From: Pontibacter aydingkolensis
Lineage (GTDB): Bacteria > Bacteroidota > Bacteroidia > Cytophagales > Hymenobacteraceae
NCBI RefSeq assembly: GCF_019443125.1
Contig: NZ_JAHYXK010000009.1
Location: forward strand, 1 to 64,000
Reading direction: 5' to 3'
DNA length: 64,000 nucleotides
The position numbers were made by a program, and so were the translations under genes. Every line of letters starts with the position of its first letter. The stretch's first letter is position 1. The notes beneath the pieces were generated by a model that was not told the DNA's origin, did no database searches, and saw only the letters and a list, made by a program, of their open reading frames with translations. Positions 18,083 to 27,823 of this stretch are shown in pieces.

Positions 18083-18478
18083 ATGAGAAAATATATCAAA
18101 ACAACATTATCAATGAATCAATTTTCATTAATAGCTGCATTTGTCTTTTTTTCTTCTCTTCCTGCTATTAGTCAAAATAATCCTTTACCTATTAATCATC
18201 CAGTTCTTACTGCCGCCCCAAATTTGCCTACCGTTTTTAAGTTTAGTGGTAACACGAATGGATTAAGGTATACTGCTTATTTAACTGAACATGAGGAATC
18301 CTTTGTAAAGCAATGGGCATTGTCATTTCCAGAAGAAGTAAAAAAATATAAAGCTGCAATTTCAACTTACCTGAAAGATTCCAACCCGTCAGAGTTACCA
18401 GAGGATGAAAGGGTACTCTATTATGATTTGCAGGCACAACTTCCTAAAGTTACAGAATACTGCCTCAACTGCGATTGA
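18083..18478 (+). CDS. Small secreted protein of unknown function
   Basis: 131 aa from the first ATG; a second ATG at 18113 gives a better signal peptide (MNQFSLIAAFVFFSSLPAIS, then QNN as a likely cleavage site). The mature part is about 100 residues, without recognised domain, ending in CLNCD. The coding region is clearly AT-rich, like its downstream neighbour and unlike the rest of the window. It probably belongs with the large FG-GAP protein 130 bp downstream, either as a co-transferred gene or as a small partner. Confidence 0.65.
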   Translation: MRKYIKTTLSMNQFSLIAAFVFFSSLPAISQNNPLPINHPVLTAAPNLPTVFKFSGNTNGLRYTAYLTEHEESFVKQWALSFPEEVKKYKAAISTYLKDSNPSELPEDERVLYYDLQAQLPKVTEYCLNCD

Positions 18479-18607
18479 ACTTAGGAGTTCAGCTAACATT
18501 GGAAAAGCTAATTATTGCATGAGTTGCTCATCGCTGTTAATTCCTTATTCATTGTCTTTAGCATACCCTATTTAAGAACTTTCATTAACCATTTTCAAAC
18601 TGATGAT

Positions 18608-21600
18608 ATGATAAAAATTATTACAATCCAAATTTGCGTTTTAGCAATGCTTCATGCTGGCACGGTTAAAGGTCAAGGGTGCAATGCACCTGTTATCAAT
18701 TCCTTCAGCCCCAATACTGGCTTTATTGGAAGTACCGTTACAATTACAGGAGCCAATTTTGACCCGATTCCAGCCAATAATCAGGTTTTCTTTGGTGCTA
18801 CAAAGGCTGCTGTGGAAACGGCAAGTTTTGGTGTTTTAACAGTAAAAGTGCCTGTTGGGGCAAGTACGGCACCTATTTTTGTAAAGAATGGCTGTAATTT
18901 AATTGGATATTCTTCTACATCATTTAATGGTATATTTTGTCCTACTCCCATCAATGCATCTACCTACCAGAATACTGCATTTGCCTTAACTGGAATACAT
19001 GGAGCATATAACATGCTGTTAATGGATTTAGATTTAGACGGTAAACCAGATGTTATCTCAGCATCTAATTCAGGAGGCTTAACCATCGCAAGAAACTTAA
19101 GTACACCAGGTAGCTTAAATTTTGTAGCCCATAATTTTGCTGGTGCCGGAGGAAATAGTATAGCATTAGCAGATTTTGATGGTGATGGAAGAGTTGATAT
19201 TGTTAGTCCCAACAGAATATCTAGAAATATCAGTACTGGTCCTGGAAATATAAATTTTCAATTTTTTAGTTCCTTCGGTGGCTATCAGGTAGCAGCCGGT
19301 GATTTTAATAGTGACGGTAAAATAGATATACTAGCGCAGGATGGTTCTAATAATATCATTTTATATAGGAACACTAGTACTGGACCAGGGGCAATTTCTT
19401 TTGTTCAAGCTTTTTTGATGAATGTTGGACATAGAAACAATGGCGTACAAATAGGTGATGTGGATGGAGATGGGAAGGTAGATATTATGGCCTCACAAGG
19501 GAATGGTAACAGAATGATAAGTTTAAGGAATACAACACCAGTTAATGCAACTTCTTTCGCTTTTGAGCCCTATGAGTCGTGGCCTTCAAATGGTGTATAT
19601 CCTTATCGAGCTATGATTGCTGATTTTGATAAAGACGGTAAAATTGATTTTACCACTCCAAATTATGGACATGGCTCATCTGATCCCGCTCAAACTAATA
19701 CTGCTATTTTTAGAAATACATCCGTTGTAGGTGATATTTCTTTTGCCCCTTCGGTAAATCTACCGGCTCCGGTTAATAATTACCGGATTGGTGTAGGCGA
19801 TGTTAATGGCGACGGCTTTCCTGATATTGTGACCAAATCACTAGGCGTGAATGTATTTTCTGTGTATCCAAATATAAGTACAGGCCCAGGAAATGCTGCC
19901 TTTAGTTCCCGTATAGATTATACTTCTTCTGCCCAAGCGGAGGTGAGCGGTATTGTTATTGGTGATTTGGATGGGGATTTTGTTCCGGATATTGCAACGA
20001 GTGGTATTAGTAGTAATACCATTCGTTTCCATCGGAATACAAGTGCTCAAGCCGATATTACGCCTCCAACAGTAGTTTGTAAAAATATTACAGTTGCCTT
20101 AACTCCTTCAGGAACCGTGAAGGTGACACCGGAGATGATCGATAACGGTAGTGGTGACGCCTGCGGCATTGCTAACATGGAAGTTAATGGTGCAGCTTCT
20201 GTAGATTTTACTTGTTCTGATATTGGTGTAAATAGGGTTACATTAAAAGTTATTGACAAAGCTGGTAATGCCTCTACCTGTACTGCAACTGTAACGGTAG
20301 CGCCCGCGGCTATAATTGTTGCTGGTCAAACTACGGTTTGTAAAGGTCAAACCGTAGCATTATCGGCCAATCAAGGAGATAGTTACCAGTGGTATAAAGA
20401 TGGTACTATCATCAATGGTGAAATTAATCAAAGTTATACAGCAACTGAATCGGGGAATTATACGGTGGCTGTGACCAATTCGGGCGGGTGTTCCGGTGTT
20501 TCGGCAGCTACAGCCGTTACAGTTAATGATAACCCAACAGTAACAACATTTCCAACAGGCAATGCCTCAATCTGTTCAGGTGGTAAAGTTACTATAACAG
20601 CCTCCGAATCCAGCGTTTACCAATGGTATATTAACAATAACCCAATATCAGGAGCAAACCAGAGAACTTATAGTGCAACAACTGCGGGTACCTATACAGT
20701 AAGTGTTATTGATCTTTTTGGTTGTTCAGCTATTTCAGATCCCATCATAGTAGATGCAACTGATGATATTAATCCTATAGCAAAAGTTAAGAATATCACA
20801 ATTGCTTTGGATGCAAATGAATCAGCAACAGTAACGGCGGCTGATATTGATGATGGAAGTTATGACAACTGTAGCACAATATCGCTCTCATTGTCTCAAT
20901 CTACCTTTAGTTGTTCAGATGTTGGTAAAGTGATTCCAGTTACACTAACTGTAACTGATGGAAACAACAACGTTAGCTCTGCAATTGCACAGGTAACTGT
21001 TACTGACCCTAACTCTTATTGCAATTCTACTCCTGTTGCGGTAGGTAGAGAAATCACTGTGCAAGCTGATGAAAACTGCCAAGGTACTGCAGAAGCTATT
21101 ATGTTTGATGGTGGCTCTACTGATGAGGATGGCGATGAGTTAACCTTTAGCGTTGCACCAGCAGGACCTTATATATTAGGTTTAACGAGTGTGGTACTTA
21201 CTGTGAGAGATAGTAAAGGCGCTATTAGTACTACAAACGCAAGTGTAACAGTTAAAGATGAAACTAAGCCTGTGCTATCTACTGCTCCAGCTGATATAAT
21301 AGTTTATACAGGTTCAAGTGCAACTTCCTGTACAGCAACAGCTACTTGGACTACATTAACTGCTACTGATAATTGTGGAGGGGTAACTGTTTCATCCAAC
21401 TTTGAACCTGGTATTGAATTTCCTATTGGTACCACAACAGTAACATATACAGCTGTTGATGGTGCGGGAAACAAATCGGAGAAATCATTCACCGTAACTG
21501 TAGTAGATAATACTAACCCTACTCTTACGGCACCTGCAGCTATTGTGCGTAATACAGATGCCGGAAAATGTGATGCAGAAATTAGTAATTTGGGTTCGCC

Positions 21601-23053
21601 TGTGTTCGGTGATAATTGCGCTGGAGCTACCGTCTCAAACAACGCTCCAACCGTATTTCCTAAGGGCACTACAACGGTAATATGGACAGTTACAGATGCG
21701 GCCGGTAATACTGCAACAGCTACACAGACAGTAACTGTTGAGGATAAAGAAAATCCGGTAATTACTACTCTGCAAAATATCACAAAGGCAAATGATGATA
21801 GTGAATGTGGAGCAGTTGTAACTTTTACTGGGCCAACTGCCACGGATAACTGTTCTGATGTTATTGTAACTCAAACAGATAATACAGACTTAACTTCCGG
21901 CTCTACATTCCCGGTAGGAACAACCTTACTGGAATATACTGCAACAGATGCTGCAGGTAATACTGCTGTTACCACCTTTAGCGTAACTGTTACCAATGCA
22001 GTACCTGCTATTGATTTGGTTTCAGCAACTACCGATCCTATTGCTGTTAATACTTCTATAAACTTGGGTGTTGCTTATACAGATAATAACATTACCAACG
22101 CAGCAATTAATTGGGGAGACAACTCTGGAGTACAGAATATACCCAATCCGGCCAACAACTTTGCCGTATCACATACTTACAATGCAGCGGGCGTTTATAC
22201 TGTAAAGGTTATTTTAACAGATGCCTGCTTGGCGACCAGCAATGAGTATGTATACCAGTATGTTGTAGTATATGATTCTGATGGAGGCTTTGTGACTGGC
22301 GGCGGCTGGATCGATTCACCAAAAGGAGCCTATAAAGCAGACGATGCTATGGGAGGTAAAGCACACTTCGGTTTCGTGTCCAAGTACCAAAAAGGTGCTA
22401 ATGTACCTAGTGGTAAAACTAATTTTGAATTCAAGACAGCTGAACTTGATTTCCAAAGTACAAGTTACGAATGGCTTGTAATATCTGGGGCTACTGCCCG
22501 CTTCAAAGGGGAGGGTACTATTAATGGAAGCGGTTGGTACGGTTTCATTCTAGCAGCTACAGATGGACAAGTGAATGGTGGTGGCGGTACTGATAAGTTC
22601 CGTATCAAAATATGGGATAAGAACAACAATGATATCATTATATATGATAACAACCTTGAGGTTGGTAATGGTGATGATGACGCTAATGCTGAAACAGCTA
22701 TTATGGGTGGATCCATTGTGGTTCATGAAGGTATGAAGGGCAAGTCCACAAGCTCTGTTGTTTCTGCCGGGGCCATAGAGCCTGAGCCACTAAAGGTAAA
22801 CTTCTACAGCTACCCTACAGCCTTTTCAGCCAAGACTACGATTGCCTTCTCTCTGGAGAAGGAAGAGGAGTATGTGCTTGAGGTGTTTGACATGAAGGGG
22901 GCTCTGGTGAAGAAGCTAGCTAGTGGAAATGCTGAAGCCAAGAAGCTTTATAAGTATGAGCTAAAAAGTGATGGTATGGCAGAAGGCGTATACATCACCC
23001 GCCTTACAACCACGTCAAGCGTACGAAGCATAAAAGCTGTTCTAAAGCGATAA
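18608..23053 (+). CDS. Large secreted FG-GAP/HYR-repeat protein with T9SS-type C-terminal domain
   Basis: 1481 aa from the ATG at 18608, chosen because a signal peptide (MIKIITIQICVLAMLHAGTV, then KGQG) follows; the frame is open 31 codons further up. Domains in order: IPT/TIG fold (about 25-115), six or seven FG-GAP/VCBS repeats with calcium-type D-x-D-x-D-G-x-x-D motifs (about 130-490, e.g. DFDGDGRVDI, DVDGDGKVDI), an HYR-like unit, two Ig-like units (SYQWYKDGT, VYQWYINNN), four more HYR repeats, a PKD-like unit, a region GGGWIDSPKGAY, and a C-terminal LEVFDMKGALVKKL...GVYITRL typical of type IX secretion sorting domains. Likely cell-surface adhesin or matrix protein. AT-rich. Confidence 0.9.
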   Translation: MIKIITIQICVLAMLHAGTVKGQGCNAPVINSFSPNTGFIGSTVTITGANFDPIPANNQVFFGATKAAVETASFGVLTVKVPVGASTAPIFVKNGCNLIGYSSTSFNGIFCPTPINASTYQNTAFALTGIHGAYNMLLMDLDLDGKPDVISASNSGGLTIARNLSTPGSLNFVAHNFAGAGGNSIALADFDGDGRVDIVSPNRISRNISTGPGNINFQFFSSFGGYQVAAGDFNSDGKIDILAQDGSNNIILYRNTSTGPGAISFVQAFLMNVGHRNNGVQIGDVDGDGKVDIMASQGNGNRMISLRNTTPVNATSFAFEPYESWPSNGVYPYRAMIADFDKDGKIDFTTPNYGHGSSDPAQTNTAIFRNTSVVGDISFAPSVNLPAPVNNYRIGVGDVNGDGFPDIVTKSLGVNVFSVYPNISTGPGNAAFSSRIDYTSSAQAEVSGIVIGDLDGDFVPDIATSGISSNTIRFHRNTSAQADITPPTVVCKNITVALTPSGTVKVTPEMIDNGSGDACGIANMEVNGAASVDFTCSDIGVNRVTLKVIDKAGNASTCTATVTVAPAAIIVAGQTTVCKGQTVALSANQGDSYQWYKDGTIINGEINQSYTATESGNYTVAVTNSGGCSGVSAATAVTVNDNPTVTTFPTGNASICSGGKVTITASESSVYQWYINNNPISGANQRTYSATTAGTYTVSVIDLFGCSAISDPIIVDATDDINPIAKVKNITIALDANESATVTAADIDDGSYDNCSTISLSLSQSTFSCSDVGKVIPVTLTVTDGNNNVSSAIAQVTVTDPNSYCNSTPVAVGREITVQADENCQGTAEAIMFDGGSTDEDGDELTFSVAPAGPYILGLTSVVLTVRDSKGAISTTNASVTVKDETKPVLSTAPADIIVYTGSSATSCTATATWTTLTATDNCGGVTVSSNFEPGIEFPIGTTTVTYTAVDGAGNKSEKSFTVTVVDNTNPTLTAPAAIVRNTDAGKCDAEISNLGSPVFGDNCAGATVSNNAPTVFPKGTTTVIWTVTDAAGNTATATQTVTVEDKENPVITTLQNITKANDDSECGAVVTFTGPTATDNCSDVIVTQTDNTDLTSGSTFPVGTTLLEYTATDAAGNTAVTTFSVTVTNAVPAIDLVSATTDPIAVNTSINLGVAYTDNNITNAAINWGDNSGVQNIPNPANNFAVSHTYNAAGVYTVKVILTDACLATSNEYVYQYVVVYDSDGGFVTGGGWIDSPKGAYKADDAMGGKAHFGFVSKYQKGANVPSGKTNFEFKTAELDFQSTSYEWLVISGATARFKGEGTINGSGWYGFILAATDGQVNGGGGTDKFRIKIWDKNNNDIIIYDNNLEVGNGDDDANAETAIMGGSIVVHEGMKGKSTSSVVSAGAIEPEPLKVNFYSYPTAFSAKTTIAFSLEKEEEYVLEVFDMKGALVKKLASGNAEAKKLYKYELKSDGMAEGVYITRLTTTSSVRSIKAVLKR

Positions 23054-23064
23054 AAAGTTGTATT

Positions 23065-23110
23065 AAAAATAAAGGGCTGGGTGGAGTTTTCTGCTCAGCC
23101 CTTTATTTTT
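23065..23110 (+). terminator. Terminator after the FG-GAP protein gene
   Basis: 15-bp perfect stem (AAAAATAAAGGGCTG with its complement) and a 16-nt loop, starting 12 bp after the stop and ending in a T run. Confidence 0.9.
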
Positions 23111-23251
23111 AGGCTATGATGAAGATACAATAGATGCACAAAAGAGTTTGTATAAAGTTAGTGCGGTGCAACTGCCTGTGTTGAGAAAGTACTAGGAGCA
23201 AACACAAAAGGGAGTAATAACAAAGATGGAGGAGGTAATAATGTAAAAAAT

Positions 23252-23425
23252 CTTTTTTGTTACTTTTCTGTTACTATGGAAAAGAAAAAGCGGCTTAAAC
23301 TATAGTCTAAGCCGCTTTTTGCTGTTTACTCTGTAGCCCGAAGGGTGGAATTATCGAACCATTTCCATAGGGATTTAACAGCTGTAGAAGAAATATTGGT
23401 GCTAGGAGAGAACTGGAAAAGTTAA
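23252..23425. repeat. Dispersed terminator-linked repeat, copy C
   Basis: TTTTTTGTTACTTTTCTGTT precedes a hairpin (23285-23320), followed by CTCTGTAGCCCGAAGG, TGGAATTATCGAACC and ATTTCCATAGGGATTTAAC. Homology to copy A continues to about 23425 (GCTAGGAGAGAACTGGAAAA). Very similar to copies D and E. Confidence 0.85.
23285..23320. terminator. Hairpin terminator (copy C)
   Basis: AAAAAGCGGCTTA with its exact complement around a 10-nt loop; near-identical to the hairpin of copy D. Confidence 0.85.
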
Positions 23426-23744
23426 TATTAGGTCTGGCTTCCATATAACAGATGGAAAGCAACTTATCATTTAATCACTCTGTTGATGAAATCTATAGCA
23501 ACTCAAACTATACCCTTCTGATCAGTAGGATATAGTTTATATAAATTTTTTGTACCAACATTTATTAAATTAGATTCATCAATAACAGGCAAAAGAGCTT
23601 TCTACCCAACTTTTACAACCCTGCGCTTAGGGTTTAGCTTAAAAGCTTCGAAACATAGTTGCTGTTACATTGATCTTCCGAGAACCCGAGATAGCATCCT
23701 TTGTCGATTAATGGTAGCTTGATAAGCCTTAAAAGCTTTTTCCT
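23426..23744. other. Intergenic region, nothing recognised
   Basis: AT-rich spacer 3' of the antiporter gene; no motif seen. Confidence 0.4.
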
Positions 23745-25007
23745 TTATTTCACATCTTCTTTTTCACGTGCCTCCCGATAGCCTGTTACTTTGCCGTACA
23801 GTTTTGATAGCGGAGTAGAGCTGACCCCACACGCCACCACCGAAGCGCAGATAACCAGGCTTACCACGTCCCAGATCAACGGCTCTTTTAACTTATGCTC
23901 CGCCAGAGACGCATAGTAAATGGCAGCCACGGCAATCGGGCCAAACCAGCCCAGGAAGAGAGCGTCCTTTTTAGTGTACAGCGCAGGCAAAAAGGGCTTC
24001 AGGAGCAACAACACCGGAGGCCGTCGCAGCAGGAGCACTGCAACTGCCAGCAGTACGCCTTTCCAGCCAAGTTCGAACCAGCCAGACCATGGTATCTCGG
24101 TACCAAGCAAAGCAAAAATAGGGTAGGAGAAGAAACGGTTAACCGCCTCCTGTCCCTTTTCCTCTTCTCCCTGCTCTTCAGCGCTTATTACCTGCACAAA
24201 AGCCGCACCTGCTGCAAACACCACCAGCACTTCATCACTCTTTATCAGCTTGCCGGCCCCAACCGCCAGCAACGATAGCGCCACAGTATACACCAGCCTC
24301 CATTCTTCCTGGACCATGTCATGCCTCTCTGCCAGCCTCAGTAGCTTTCCGGCTACAAAGCCAAGCAACAGTCCAAACGCCGTGGCCCCTAGCATCTCCC
24401 AAAGTAACGTGTGCTTTAGCCATTTTTCCATAGCCAGGCCAGGGGTAAGGGTAATAACGAGGAGCGGCAGAAAGATAAACAGGTAACTCAGCCCGTCGTT
24501 GGCTCCTGATTCAAAGGAGATAGCATGCCTTATCCTGTCGGGCAGGTTCTTTTTAGCCACAGGTCCGGTAACAATGGGAGATGCAGCGATCGGGTCGGTG
24601 GGGGTGATAATGGCACCTATCAGGGCTGAAAGCCAGAAGGAAGTACCAAGTATTAAGTAGATGAGTGCAGTACTGATAACCCACATCAGCACCATGCCAG
24701 CACCGACCAGAAGCGTCATCTGTCGCCAGTTTTGCCTTGGGTATGCCTTTGGTATTCTTAGTGCCACCCCCACCAGGCCTATACCCAGGACAAGGCGCGC
24801 CGTGCTTTCCAGTATTTTTGACTTATTGCCAAGTTCCCCCAGGTCTATCAGGTCGAGAAACTCTGGTCCTATGAGGATGCCAAGCACCAGGGCTACGAGT
24901 GTAGCCGGTACCGGACTTTTCTCCAGTTTCTTTGAGGGCAAGGCAAGCAGCACAACCAAACCTCCCAGAAGGGTAACTATTATATTCAAATAGTCTTTTC
25001 CTATCAT
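23745..25007 (-). CDS. Cation:proton antiporter (CPA1/NhaP-like)
   Basis: 420 aa, about 12 predicted transmembrane helices with no large soluble domain. Landmarks of the Na+/H+ exchanger superfamily: SALIGAIITPTDPIAASPIV (the TP-D-P unwound helix), FESGANDGLSYLFIFLP (the ND ion-binding pair) and GWFGPIAVAAIYYA (the G-x-x-G-x-x-A helix). It exchanges Na+, K+ or Li+ for protons across the inner membrane; the ion preference is not readable. Length is normal. A tiny hydrophobic ORF lies 35 bp upstream. Its C-terminal tail is short and charged. Confidence 0.93.
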   Translation of the reverse strand: MIGKDYLNIIVTLLGGLVVLLALPSKKLEKSPVPATLVALVLGILIGPEFLDLIDLGELGNKSKILESTARLVLGIGLVGVALRIPKAYPRQNWRQMTLLVGAGMVLMWVISTALIYLILGTSFWLSALIGAIITPTDPIAASPIVTGPVAKKNLPDRIRHAISFESGANDGLSYLFIFLPLLVITLTPGLAMEKWLKHTLLWEMLGATAFGLLLGFVAGKLLRLAERHDMVQEEWRLVYTVALSLLAVGAGKLIKSDEVLVVFAAGAAFVQVISAEEQGEEEKGQEAVNRFFSYPIFALLGTEIPWSGWFELGWKGVLLAVAVLLLRRPPVLLLLKPFLPALYTKKDALFLGWFGPIAVAAIYYASLAEHKLKEPLIWDVVSLVICASVVACGVSSTPLSKLYGKVTGYREAREKEDVK

Positions 25008-25041
25008 GACGTACAGTTTGTGTTAAAGTAATGTGTTACGG

Positions 25042-25140
25042 CTACAGCAGGAAAAGGTATTGGAGGGAGGGGCAGGGTAGTGAGAAGTCGATGATAGTGA
25101 TGCCAGCCATGATCATCAGCAGTATCTTGTACTGAATCAT
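25042..25140 (-). CDS. Possible small membrane peptide, 32 aa
   Basis: Directly upstream of and co-directional with the antiporter. It starts at ATG 25140 and reads MIQYKILLMIMAGITIIDFS, a single hydrophobic segment, then a short Pro/Cys-containing tail. It could be a small accessory subunit or a translated leader, or chance. No homologue comes to mind. Confidence 0.3.
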   Translation of the reverse strand: MIQYKILLMIMAGITIIDFSLPCPSLQYLFLL

Positions 25141-25190
25141 GTTTTGTGATTAGAGGGGCGTGTCTTTTTTAGCGTTCCAAGCGCAAAAGA

Positions 25191-25315
25191 AAGGTGGTAC
25201 TCAGTTGCCATTGAAGGCCTTTCGAGTATACCTGAAGGATGGAGTTGTCAGGCTTATCCACAGGGGTTCGGCGGCTGTGGAAGAATGCTTAGCGCTAGAG
25301 GGGGTAAGGATTTGA
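25191..25315. repeat. Degenerate dispersed repeat, copy H
   Basis: GAAGGATGGAGTTGTCAGG and CTTATCCACAGGGGTTCGG match the family tail with several changes. A broken hairpin (GAAAGG/CCTTTC) lies before it and the GCGCTAGAGGGG end box after it. Confidence 0.6.
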
Positions 25316-25650
25316 GCACAAGGGTTCTCAGGCAGCAGAGTACCAATGACATCAAGTATCTTCTGTTCCTGCAGTGGTTGCCACATGCATGTCATGGTGA
25401 CAAGGTGATTAGTGCCTATCTAGTAGGTGTTTGTTTGTATTTGGCCGTGGAAAAGCAGTAAAAGTTAGTGAGAGGGCGGCCTTTACTGTACAAGACTCGT
25501 ACAAAGGCATACCTTGGTAAGAGTTATTTGTTTTTCTATCGGGTTACTAAGGATGTGGGAGTGGCCATACCTAAGTTGGGTGCTGAGGATGGCCCTCCTG
25601 CTTTCTTGTCTTTCTAACGCGCCATTGAAACTAACAGTAAGTTCTAGATC

Positions 25651-25986
25651 ATGCAGTTGGTTCAGTCTTACAACATTAATATGGAAAAACCGGTAAATTT
25701 AATTGATGTAAGGGAGGAGAGCAGTAATATCACTTATCATCCTGTTGCGGGAATCTACAGACTGAACAGGCAAATTCCCGGTCATGCTTATAATAGCGGT
25801 TGTATGCGTGGCAACGACAGGTATCAGGCGAGCGGCAGTGTCACTGTTGGCATCTTTGATGCTTATACGAAATTCTCACCTGATCCTAAAGGTTATAGTG
25901 AGTTTATTACGCATAACTATGGACAGGAGTACGAGCGCCAGCATCCGTCCTCTTCCTTTCCCGGAAAGGCAGAGGACGGCATGTAA
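25651..25986 (+). CDS. Hypothetical protein, 111 aa (doubtful)
   Basis: Unrecognised. The frame has balanced composition (YHPVAGIYRLNRQIPGHAYN, VGIFDAYTKFSPDPKGYSEF) and is open further upstream apart from two stops at 25615 and 25645, so it may be the surviving 3' part of a decayed gene. Alternative starts exist at 25681. No signal, no membrane segment, no partner gene. Confidence 0.3.
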   Translation: MQLVQSYNINMEKPVNLIDVREESSNITYHPVAGIYRLNRQIPGHAYNSGCMRGNDRYQASGSVTVGIFDAYTKFSPDPKGYSEFITHNYGQEYERQHPSSSFPGKAEDGM

Positions 25987-26620
25987 GCAAATTATTATTA
26001 CAAGCTGCCGTGTTAAATGGTTATCATAGTTGTTTTTTTGTTCAAAGAATGGAGGAGCGTTTGTGCATAGAGAGTAGACGCTCTTTCCATTTTAAAAGCA
26101 TACGCTGTGTTTTAACCCCATCATATTGCTTTTACAGGCAAACCCAGTTCAGGCAGCGTTAGTGAAACATAGCAATCACACCCGCATTTTACCAGTACCA
26201 AGCACAGTAAAGATTATGCCTGCTACTGCGTTTAAACTTAATTACTTGTCAACTGCAGCCTTTTGCTTAAGCGACCTTAACTTCGATCTATTGATCTACA
26301 GTTCGTAAGAATAGTTTTATAATATAGGCGGACCTAAAAAAATTCTAAGTGGATTGCAGATAGGATTATCTAAGTAAATGAACACTATCCGTATCCGGGC
26401 TTTGTTTCACAACTCTAGTGGATCTTGTACAACATAAAATGCCCTCTAGCATGGCTCAGGAAAAAAACCGTAGGAAGATACACAAATCAATTTAAGATTA
26501 TGCCCGTGGTATAGCGGGAAGGCTGGGTCGGATTCAGGAACAAACCCGGCGAGGCAGATACGCTGATAACAAGAGTAGTAAGTTACAAGAAGCCTTAAAT
26601 TTAGCTAATAGAGATAAACA
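25987..26620. other. Intergenic region before cyanophycinase
   Basis: No gene recognised. It holds AT-rich sequence and several short A runs, and no clear promoter. Confidence 0.4.
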
Positions 26621-27514
26621 ATGACAAAACGCAAAACATCAGGAAGCAATATAGCTGGCAAACAGCCACCCATACCTAAGGGCTGCCTGCTGGCCATTGG
26701 AGGCAAAGAAAGCAAAGGAGACAAACAGAAAACCGAGGATCAGCAGCGTAATGTTGATTTCGAAAGCGAGGAGATTCTCAAATTCTTCAAAGGGAAGCTG
26801 AGGGGAGACAACCCTACGGTGGCGTTCTTGCCTACTGCCTCTACGTTGCCAGAGCTTCAAGCCAAAGAGTACGTTCGCCTGTTCAATGAACTTGGCCTGA
26901 GCAAGGTGGAGGTGCTGGACGTCAGAACAAGGGAGGATGCGCAAAACGACGAGTACCTGAAAGTAATTGAGCAGGCCGACGGCATTTACTTTTCGGGCGG
27001 AGACCAGTTGCGGCTCACCTCAATCCTGGGTGGCACCAAGCTGTTGCAGCTCATGAAAGAGAGGTTCACATACGATAATGTGCTGGTGGCGGGTACGAGT
27101 GCTGGCGCAACCGCCTTGTCTACGCCTATGATCTATGAGGTGATGGCGAAGGGAGGATTTATCAAAGGCGATGTGCGCATAACTACCGGGCTGGAATTCC
27201 TAAAAAATGTTGCCGTAGATACCCATTTTATACAAAGAGGCCGCCTGGTGAGGATGGCCCAGTGTATCGTTACGAACCCTGGCTGTATCGGACTTGGCCT
27301 GGAGGAGGACACCGCTGCTTACATCACAGAAGGCAAGGAGCTGACGGTAGTGGGCAGTGGCCTTATTACCATAGTGGACGGCATGAGAATGACTGGTACC
27401 AACATTTATGATATTGAAGCCGGCGAGCCTTTTTCGGCCAAGGGACTGACCGTGCACCTGTTAAGCAAAGGCGAAAAGTATACCTTTCCTATTTACGATC
27501 AGCTTCACATATAG
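26621..27514 (+). CDS. cphB: Cyanophycinase-like serine peptidase (family S51)
   Basis: 297 aa. Cyanophycinase cleaves the aspartate-arginine polymer cyanophycin to beta-Asp-Arg dipeptides. Seen: GCLLAIGGKE near the N-terminus, FLPTAS, GIYFSGGDQLRL, the nucleophile motif VAGTSAGATALS (catalytic Ser at about residue 164), THFIQRGRLVRM with a catalytic His, and GLGLEEDTAAYI. Length and order match the family. The first 20 residues are a charged leader without a signal peptide, so it acts in the cytoplasm. Together with the isoaspartyl peptidase on the other strand 1.7 kb away it makes a two-step degradation route. No cyanophycin synthetase is present in the window. Confidence 0.92.
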   Translation: MTKRKTSGSNIAGKQPPIPKGCLLAIGGKESKGDKQKTEDQQRNVDFESEEILKFFKGKLRGDNPTVAFLPTASTLPELQAKEYVRLFNELGLSKVEVLDVRTREDAQNDEYLKVIEQADGIYFSGGDQLRLTSILGGTKLLQLMKERFTYDNVLVAGTSAGATALSTPMIYEVMAKGGFIKGDVRITTGLEFLKNVAVDTHFIQRGRLVRMAQCIVTNPGCIGLGLEEDTAAYITEGKELTVVGSGLITIVDGMRMTGTNIYDIEAGEPFSAKGLTVHLLSKGEKYTFPIYDQLHI

Positions 27515-27823
27515 TCTCTGTCGTGCAAAAATGAGGAGGAGGAAGACGGTGTTTCTTTGGCCTTTATATGTTGAGGAGATCTAGCGTGCTGCCATCTTAT
27601 TTGCCCGCCTTCCTTCTTACCCTAATCATTGTTGATTTTCTGCGCTCTATGGTGTAGAGTCGATTTTGAAAAAACTGGGCACTCTCCTCCTGCACCTTGA
27701 AGGGAGCTGTCGTGGAGGCCCACCATCAATATTAAGTTTATGCTCTTACTTTAAAGTTGTCTGAGCTTATACGACGTGAGACGGAGTCTAACTACTGCTT
27801 GCGCTACTTAGTGCACCCGTGGC
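27515..27823. other. Convergent intergenic region, nothing recognised
   Basis: Separates cyanophycinase from the DUF2254 gene. No terminator hairpin with a U-tract is evident. Confidence 0.4.

Noticed and set aside
25514..25696. 60-codon hydrophobic frame ahead of the 111-aa hypothetical
   Set aside because: Composition typical of out-of-frame sequence; ends in the middle of the other frame.
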